Below, piece after piece: positions 25,691 through 31,092 of a stretch of DNA of 31,092 nucleotides (position 1 is the first letter of the stretch; the number at the start of each line of letters is the position of its first letter). Both the position numbers and the translations under genes were made by a program. Below the pieces are notes generated by a model. The model was not told where the DNA came from. It was given only the letters and a program-made list of their open reading frames with translations, and ran no database searches. This DNA comes from Halocaridina rubra (taxonomy: Eukaryota; Arthropoda; Malacostraca; Decapoda; Atyidae): positions 15,001 through 46,092 of the forward strand of contig JAXCGZ010021458.1 of NCBI GenBank assembly GCA_037179515.1. The letters are read 5' to 3'.

Positions 25691-25880
25691 GCTATAATTT
25701 TAGATATTCAGCTTGTGACCACTATGCTTTGTCAGGTCATCAGTTCGAGGTCTGTCATGATCTTAGGTTAGAGGTATCGGTTCTATTGCCAAAAACACAG
25801 TCCTTCGAAAAAAGGCAACATCCTAGCCTTTAATAGAATAGGAAGTCCATGACTTAAAATCAGATCATCATCAAGTAAAG
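25690..25880 (+). mobile_element. SINE-like sequence overlapping the 3' end of a reverse-strand LINE
   Basis: GTCAGGTCATCAGTTCGAGG (B-box-like) is followed by TTGCCAAAAACACAGTCC and CCTTTAATAGAATAGGAAGT then CCATGACTTAAAATCAGATC. It aligns with the SINE at 19230-19400, but the A-box part is poor. The last part is also the antisense of the C-terminal codons (LSHGLPILLK) of the LINE at 25840-27395. Confidence 0.45.
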
Positions 25881-27395
25881 AAATGCCACATGAACGTTTG
25901 CTTTTTAAAAGTTTATTTGTGCCTTTTAAATTCTGAAGCTTCATTGTCTCAACAGCATGGTTAGGCAGTTAATTCCACTTCCAAGTGGTAGCAGTAATAA
26001 AACTTCTTCAATAGTGATAAGTATTTACTCTTATGGAAGATATTGTACAACTATTAGCATTGTCTGCATTCCTGGCAATGCATGTAGGATGGAATAAGCC
26101 AAGTAAAGCCTTGTACAAAGGGTAATTAACATTTTGATACATTTTATACAGTACACATAGCAAGCTTATAGAGCATCTACGCCACAGGTCTGTGCTTAAT
26201 TCAGGAAGAAGAAATTTAACCGCATGCAAGTTTTCATCCAATAATAAAAAATAGACTCTATAGCTGATGACCAAACTTGAGGAACTGTATCTAGACTAGG
26301 GAGTAGGAAAGAATTAAAGTAATTTAGCATTATGGATTTGTCACCAACAGCCTTGAAAACTTAGTCAAGATTCCAGTATTTGTGCAACTGAGAAAGATAT
26401 ACAAAGAGTGTTATTCAAAACTCAGCATACTCTCAAGTTACTCCAAAAACCTGTAACCAATTAGATAATGTTGGGAACATTGGGAACATCATCAAAGGAA
26501 ATATTGGCATTTGGAGGACCAAGAATTCTGGACCTAATTATTAACATATTTTGTGTTTTATTGTCATTTAACTTCATGTCCTTCATCATGCACCAAGCAC
26601 TAATTTGATCAAGGTTTTCATTCCGAGACTGCAACAGCTTTCTCTTTCTATCCCTTTACATCTGACAAGTCACAACACCACATCTTTTCTTCTCTTTGCT
26701 TTATGTTTTTTTAGTATCATAGCTTGATGAGGGCAGTTTACTCTGCCCGTCCTAATGTCACACATTAAAAAAAGCTAGTCTCATGTTCGGAGATAGAACA
26801 ACAACAATTAATGTAACATTATCTATTATTATCAAAGGCAATGATCGTGTTTTACAAACCTATCCACTTGTCATTAGTATATAAGATGAAAAGCAAGGGA
26901 CCAAGAACACTACCCTGAAGGACACATGAGGTAACATTACTGAATTTATTGTAATATCCATCTACCACCACCTTTTGAGTCCTGTTACTGAAAATCTCCA
27001 CAAGTAATACTAAGAAAAGCTCTACCTACACCCATGCTTTTTAGTTTGAAATTGAGAGCTTCATTATTAAGAATATGAAAGAACACTAAAGTCAAATCCA
27101 GTCATGCATGCCTCCTGACCAAAGTCCAGTTCTTTTTGCAAATCTGCAGAAATTGTAAGAAGCGCATCTCAAGTGCCCAGACATTTATAAAAACTAAAAT
27201 GCAGATTCAGAAAGATCCCTGCACACTGCACAAGCTGTTGCTCAAAACCTTTAGATAAAATAGGAGTTAATGTGATTGGGGGATAATTAGTGGGTAATGC
27301 ATATTCAATAACCACTAAACGCTGGCCTTCATCCCATTCGGGCATCGTCAAAATTGTGTTCAAATTCCGCTGGCTCGTGCTAAGACAAAATGGGC
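25840..27395 (-). pseudogene. Reverse transcriptase of a fourth LINE family (broken)
   Basis: On the minus strand the order is NYPPITLTPILSKGFEQQLV (near 27300), LHFSFYKCLGT, a block with GFDFSVFFHILNNEALNFKL, and LQGSVLGPLLF-like sequence near 26930. After a Tigger-arm insertion (26640-26775) come SRNENLDQISAWCMMKDMKL and NDNKT (near 26570-26620), then HAVKFLLPELSTDLWRRCSI and NYPLYKALLGLFHPTC (26008-26274). Last is ISLLDDDLILSHGLPILLK near 25850. The YADD-type core cannot be found and may be lost at the insertion. Many stops are present. It is a jockey-superfamily-type LINE distinct from the others here. Confidence 0.7.
26640..26775 (-). mobile_element. Divergent Tigger arm inserted in LINE family 4
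   Basis: CCCTTTACATCTGACAAGTC, GATGAGGGCAGTTTACTCTG and CCCGTCCTAATGTCACAC correspond in order to CCCTTCACATCTGACAGGTC, GATAAAGGCTGTTTTATTTT and CCCGTCCTGGTGTCACA of the common arm. It splits the reverse-transcriptase frame. It is more diverged than the other arms, so it is probably older. Confidence 0.6.
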
Positions 27396-27827
27396 GCTAA
27401 AACAATTGCTTAAATATGCCATAATTTTCTGGTGTTCTATGGCATCTGTGTTTTCAAGTTATGTGTAATATGAAGCTCTCAGTGTGGGTGGATACTAGTA
27501 TGTAATCCAACACATTAGAGGACATAGTACTGAAACCATATAATTCATATAGTTTGCCTAAAATTTCCACTCCCACTAAGAGGAGGAATATTTTGAATAC
27601 CTCTAATGATATTCATGTAGCTCTTTTAGATAGTAGTACTCACAAATTCGATATCTCAGAACAAAAATATAATTTGAGAGAGATGGTACCAGCAAAGCAA
27701 TCGTTGACATGAACGCAGTTTTACCGGAGTCGGAAGAGGAAGAATTCAGATTTATAGGAAAAGGAGTCTCTTGAATGCTATCTTGTTGCATATGCATTTG
27801 CATGGTCAAATGCTACTGAAGTTTAGC

Positions 27828-27829
<2 letters not shown>
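27396..27829. other. Unassigned sequence between LINE family 4 and the (TA)n tract
   Basis: It may contain the upstream part of the reverse-strand LINE, but no motif could be recognised. A 68-codon minus-strand frame (27603-27809) has no recognised similarity. Confidence 0.35.

Positions 27830-27886
<57 letters not shown>
27830..27886. repeat. (TA)n microsatellite
   Basis: A TA run of about 57 bp that ends at the left terminus of the clean outer element. Confidence 0.95.
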
Positions 27887-27892
<6 letters not shown>

Positions 27893-28159
27893 ACCTCATT
27901 TATCGCGGGAATTCGGTTCCAGGACCCACCGCAATAGGTGAAAAACCGCTAAGTAGGGGCACCATATTTAATATAGGTATTTTACATTTATTTTTACCTT
28001 TACTGTATAAACCCTCCCTGTACTGTTAACAAACCACCCTTTACTTTTTTAATAACGGCGCGCAAGCGTAAATTTATATGAACGTGATATTATGAAGATT
28101 GAAAAAAAGCATTAAGAACAAACAGCAAACAAACTTTCGTTATAATATCGTCAGAGAAA

Positions 28160-28190
28160 TAGCGTGTCGAGAATATATATATTTCATTTA
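28160..28190. other. Empty target site of the inner elements
   Basis: Here GAGAATATATATA runs straight into TTTCATTTAAG. In copies 1 and 2 the same sequence is split after TATATA by the 3384-bp and 2400-bp inner elements, with TA repeated on the far side. This confirms TA duplication and the exact ends CAGT...ACTG. Confidence 0.85.
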
Positions 28191-28436
28191 AGTTTTCCAT
28201 GTACAGCACGATATACATGTTCTTTGAACGAACACTCTATGTTTTCTTTTTCTTTCAGCTGACACTATTTACGTTAAGATATCGTGCAGCATGGTCGATA
28301 GATAGAATAATGTTTAGAACCAAGGAATATTAATAATACTATAATCTTGAAAATTAGATAAACCCCAAATAGGGTGAGTAAATAAATATTTTATGAGTAA
28401 GATATTGTACCTCAATAAGCATCAGCTGATATGGAG

Positions 28437-28516
28437 GCAAACAAACAAACAAACATTTATTTCCATTTTTGTATGATGGTTATTCTTCTAAGATTAAAAG
28501 TGACTTATAAGTAGAT
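28437..28516 (-). mobile_element. 3' tail of family-2 LINE, reversed (copy in outer element 3)
   Basis: A (CAAA)n tail, then CATTTATTTCCATTTTTG, GGTTATTCTTCTAAG and CTTATAAGTAGA, is the reverse complement of 6050-6123. It sits at the same backbone position as 10317-10390. Confidence 0.7.
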
Positions 28517-29479
28517 ATTATTATTATTATTACTATTATTATTATTATTATGATGTAGAAAACTAGAGAAGTACACTAAAAAATACTTTGTTTCATTTAT
28601 ATTTAAATATATAATAGAGTACTAACTAAGCAAAGGATACTATATAATAAACTTAGACAGCTAGATAGATAGAAAGACAAATATACAGAGATGAACAAAG
28701 GAAGATATAAAAAAGTAAAAGAAGTAAGCTAATGTATAAAGAAAGCTACATAGCTGAGATTGGAAACGAGGAGTCAACAAAGCGAGAGAGAGAGAAATCT
28801 AATAATAAACTTCCCTCCATTTAAAATTCACTCTCTCTCTTAATTTCCTGATGGAACTTTAAAAGGATGCATCCATTTGCCATCAAAGTAGAGAAGAAAG
28901 AAACATAGGAAGAAGAAGAAATCAAATGAGAAAGAGGAAATGAAAGACGACGACAATAAATGGGGAAAGATGTTGACAGAGAGAGAGAAACATCTTTAAT
29001 TAACTCTTGTTCATTCAACCCAAACTACATTATTTATTGTAAAAAAAAAAAATTCTTAATAATAATAATCATAATAATCTCCACAATCATCATCAAAGGA
29101 TAATTATTTTTGCCAATAATAATAATAATAATAATATCTAAGAGGAATTTTTGGAATAGACATCATGAAAGTAATGCAGAGGTATATTAAAACCCAGCAG
29201 AGAATTGGATATTCTTTACACATCTTTTATAATCCCTTCACATCTGACAGGCCATTACACACTCCATCTCTGTTTCTCTTTAAGTTATGTATTCTTCGTG
29301 CCCAGGCCCGATAAAGGCTGTTTTATTTTCTTATTTTTTGGTCCGTCCTGGTGTCACAATCATTTGTTTTATATATTAATATATTATTTTCGTTTTTTTT
29401 TCCTCGCCAAAAAAATCCGCGGTGCTAAATTCGCGAAAGGTGAACCGCAATATAGCGAGGGTTCACTATTCATATACAC

Positions 29480-29579
29480 CTTGTTCCTTTTATACACCAT
29501 TTTTTTATATGCGAAATTGCAATAACGCCCCCCAAAAATAATAGTAAAAAATTCGGAATTCGCGAATAACGCCCCTACC

Positions 29580-29580
<1 letters not shown>
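29480..29580 (-). repeat. Module shared, inverted, with 16540-16660
   Basis: ACACCTTGTTCCTTTTATAC, GCGAAATTGCAATAACGCCC and AATTCGCGAATAACGCCCC match the reverse complement of 16540-16660. It is followed by a C-run and a T-run (about 29580-29610), then the Tigger arm. Confidence 0.65.
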
Positions 29581-29610
<30 letters not shown>

Positions 29611-29612
<2 letters not shown>

Positions 29613-29808
29613 CAACAGGATGGACCAAAAAATTATAAAATAAAACAGCCTTTATCAGGCTGTAAAGAGAAACAGATGGAGAGTGTAATGACCTGTCAGA
29701 TGTGAAGGGATTATAAAAGATGTGTAATGAATATCCAGCTCTCTGCTGGGTTTTAATATACCTCTGCATTACTCTCATGATGTCTATTCCAAAAATTCTC
29801 CTTAGATC

Positions 29809-29861
<53 letters not shown>

Positions 29862-29897
29862 TTTAACAATAATATTCCTTTGATGATGATTGTGGAG

Positions 29898-29945
<48 letters not shown>

Positions 29946-30010
29946 ATCATTATTATTACGAATTTGTAATTAAACCATTATTTTTACAATAAATAATGTA
30001 ATTTTGGTTG
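29611..30010 (+). repeat. Tigger arm without its terminus (element D)
   Basis: It runs from ACAACAGGATGGACC through AACAGCCTTTATCAGG, CTGTCAGATGTGAAGGG, (TTA)n and GATGATGATTGTGGAG to AATGTAATTTTGGTTG. The left terminus expected before it is replaced by the C/T run and the inverted module. At 30010 the arm stops short of the usual AATGAACAAGAGTTAATT and (CT)n, and the LINE begins. Confidence 0.75.
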
Positions 30011-31092
30011 CACTAATGATCAGAGAAAATAACGTGGATATAATGTGTGTTTGTGAAACTTGGCTCCAAGCTAATATGCAGTCTGGTTTTGTTGCTATAC
30101 CTGAGTATTCTTTTTATCGATTTGATGGCGGTAGGGGTGGGGGTGTGGGGGTGTATGTAAGAAATCATCTAACGGTCTCCCTATTAAAGACCCCTGAAGT
30201 CGAGCGACCTCCTCATCTCGAAGACATTTGGTTGACTGTTCAGAGTAGGAAATCCCCTTCATTCATCCTGGGATGTGTATATAGACACCCACATGCACTC
30301 AACGACACCTTTGATTACATCTCCGAGGTATTTCGGTCGGTCTGTTTGAGGAGCAAACCTCTCATTATTATAGGCGACTTCAATGATAATCTCCTTCTTC
30401 CTAATAATAAAATGGGGAAATTAATTCAATCCCTCCACTTAAATCAGCTTGTGAATAAAGCAACCCGTACCACCGCTAATTCCTCCAGCCTAATTGATCT
30501 TATAATTACCAATACACCTAGTTTTATAGTTCACCACGATGTCTTACCTTGTCCTGTAGGAGACCACGAGCTTCTAATAGCTACAGTTAATGTCAGGAAG
30601 GAAAAGAGACCGCCAATTGTTAAAACTTTCCGATCTCTTGAGAATTATTCTCAAAATTGTTTCTGCGACACTCTTCTTAATGAATACAACATTTTAAATT
30701 CAATACTAACTACAGATTGTGTAAATTATCAAGTTTCTACTTTTACTGATGTTTTTACGAGATGTTTAAATGAATGTGCCCCTCTTACAACCAAAGTCAT
30801 GACACGCCCTCCTGCCCCGTGGATTGACTCTCAGTTAAAAGAGCAAATGAAAAAGAGAGATGACCTCCTAAGGCAATTTAAATCTGATAGACAAAACTCC
30901 GAGATGGAAAGAGCCTATAGAAGAGAAAGAAACCTTACTAAAACAATGTTGTCCGAAAAGAAGAAAAATCATTTCAGGGAAGAATTTTCCAAGTATAAAG
31001 GAAATATCAAAGGAACTTGGAATGTTATAAAAAGAATAATTCCTGCAAATAAGGAAATCTTAGAAAATTCTGACCTTCTTAGTGATAATGTG
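30011..31092 (+). mobile_element. Family-1 non-LTR retrotransposon, copy 3 (runs off window)
   Basis: This copy carries the endonuclease missing from copies 1 and 2 and overlaps copy 1 from 30949 (ATGTTGTCCGAAAAGAAG) to the end with only a few differences. The junction with the Tigger arm lies at 30010/30011, with no (CT)n tract on this side. The reverse transcriptase should continue past the window. Confidence 0.85.
30016..31092 (+). CDS. LINE endonuclease and linker to reverse transcriptase (partial, open)
   Basis: 359 codons are open with no stop up to the window end. The domain is an apurinic-type endonuclease of the EEP fold that nicks target DNA to prime reverse transcription. Visible motifs are CETWL near residue 14 (metal-binding Glu), GGGVGVYVRNHL, LGCVYRHPHAL, LIIIGDFND, SSLIDLIITNTPS and PVGDHELL (final catalytic His). 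The linker continues RPPAPWIDSQLKEQMKKRDD, AYRRERNLTKTMLSEKKKNH and GTWNVIKRIIPANKEI. The first beta strand with its conserved Asn is missing, so the start at 30016 is simply the first Met after a 5' truncation or rearrangement. It is the best preserved LINE copy in the window. Confidence 0.8.
   Translation, partial: MIRENNVDIMCVCETWLQANMQSGFVAIPEYSFYRFDGGRGGGVGVYVRNHLTVSLLKTPEVERPPHLEDIWLTVQSRKSPSFILGCVYRHPHALNDTFDYISEVFRSVCLRSKPLIIIGDFNDNLLLPNNKMGKLIQSLHLNQLVNKATRTTANSSSLIDLIITNTPSFIVHHDVLPCPVGDHELLIATVNVRKEKRPPIVKTFRSLENYSQNCFCDTLLNEYNILNSILTTDCVNYQVSTFTDVFTRCLNECAPLTTKVMTRPPAPWIDSQLKEQMKKRDDLLRQFKSDRQNSEMERAYRRERNLTKTMLSEKKKNHFREEFSKYKGNIKGTWNVIKRIIPANKEILENSDLLSDNV

Larger units (their letters stand above)
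27886..29468. mobile_element. Outer pogo/Tigger-like element, copy 3 (uninterrupted)
   Basis: The left end TAGTACTACCTCATTTATCG (first C replaced by T) is followed by GAATTCGGTTCCAGGACC. The right end is CCGCAATATAGCGAGGGTTC then ACTA at 29468. In order it has the backbone left part with CTGTATAAACCCTCCC, the empty TA site near 28180, AGTTTTCCATGTACAG, a reversed family-2 LINE tail, a (TTA)n tract, CATCCATTTGCCATCAAAG, a short (GA)n tract, and the right arm. It has no transposase. It is the best reference for the ancestral 1.58-kb backbone. Confidence 0.75.

Overview
This is a gene-poor, repeat-dominated window from an animal nuclear genome, most likely an arthropod and plausibly a decapod crustacean. 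The reasons are the very long (CT)n, (TA)n and (TTA)n microsatellites, several non-LTR retrotransposon families (CR1/L2-like and RTE-like), tRNA-derived SINE pieces and many pogo/Tigger-like DNA transposon ends. Only one stretch looks like host coding sequence: a translin-like exon with splice signals (11488-11666). No transposase, rRNA gene, functional tRNA gene or CRISPR array was seen.

Layout. 1-6690: an outer Tigger-like element (left end 156) holds an inner Tigger-like element (441-3824, TA target duplication), which carries a 5'-truncated LINE (family 1) between two (CT)n tracts. A 180-bp tandem array (4080-4780) follows, interrupted by a second LINE family (4781-6123) joined to a reversed SINE. 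6697-11354: a second outer element of the same family, with a 668-bp insertion near its left end and an inner element (7661-10060) at the homologous TA site. That inner element again carries the family-1 LINE, shortened further. 11355-11900: a (TA)n tract and the translin-like exon. 11990-13495: a decayed reverse-strand RTE element, then a 100-bp tandem repeat. 14160-17210: SINE, CR1-type and Tigger-derived fragments. 17220-21360: mostly unrecognised AT-rich DNA with one SINE. 21405-23435: two reverse-strand RTE endonuclease copies fused head to tail. 23440-25690: unrecognised. 25690-27395: SINE-like sequence and a reverse-strand LINE broken by a Tigger arm fragment. 27886-29468: an uninterrupted outer element that preserves the empty target site. 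29469-31092: another Tigger arm leading into a family-1 LINE with an open endonuclease frame that runs off the window.

Main result. The window is a self-documenting case of nested, co-amplified mobile elements. The filled and empty versions of the same TA site can be compared directly. Subtracting the nested insertions from the 4658-bp outer element leaves about 1588 bp, against 1583 bp for the clean copy. Both inner elements occupy the same site and carry the same LINE between the same flanks, so the outer, inner and LINE sequences were probably copied together. All homology calls come from reading the sequence; no database search was run.
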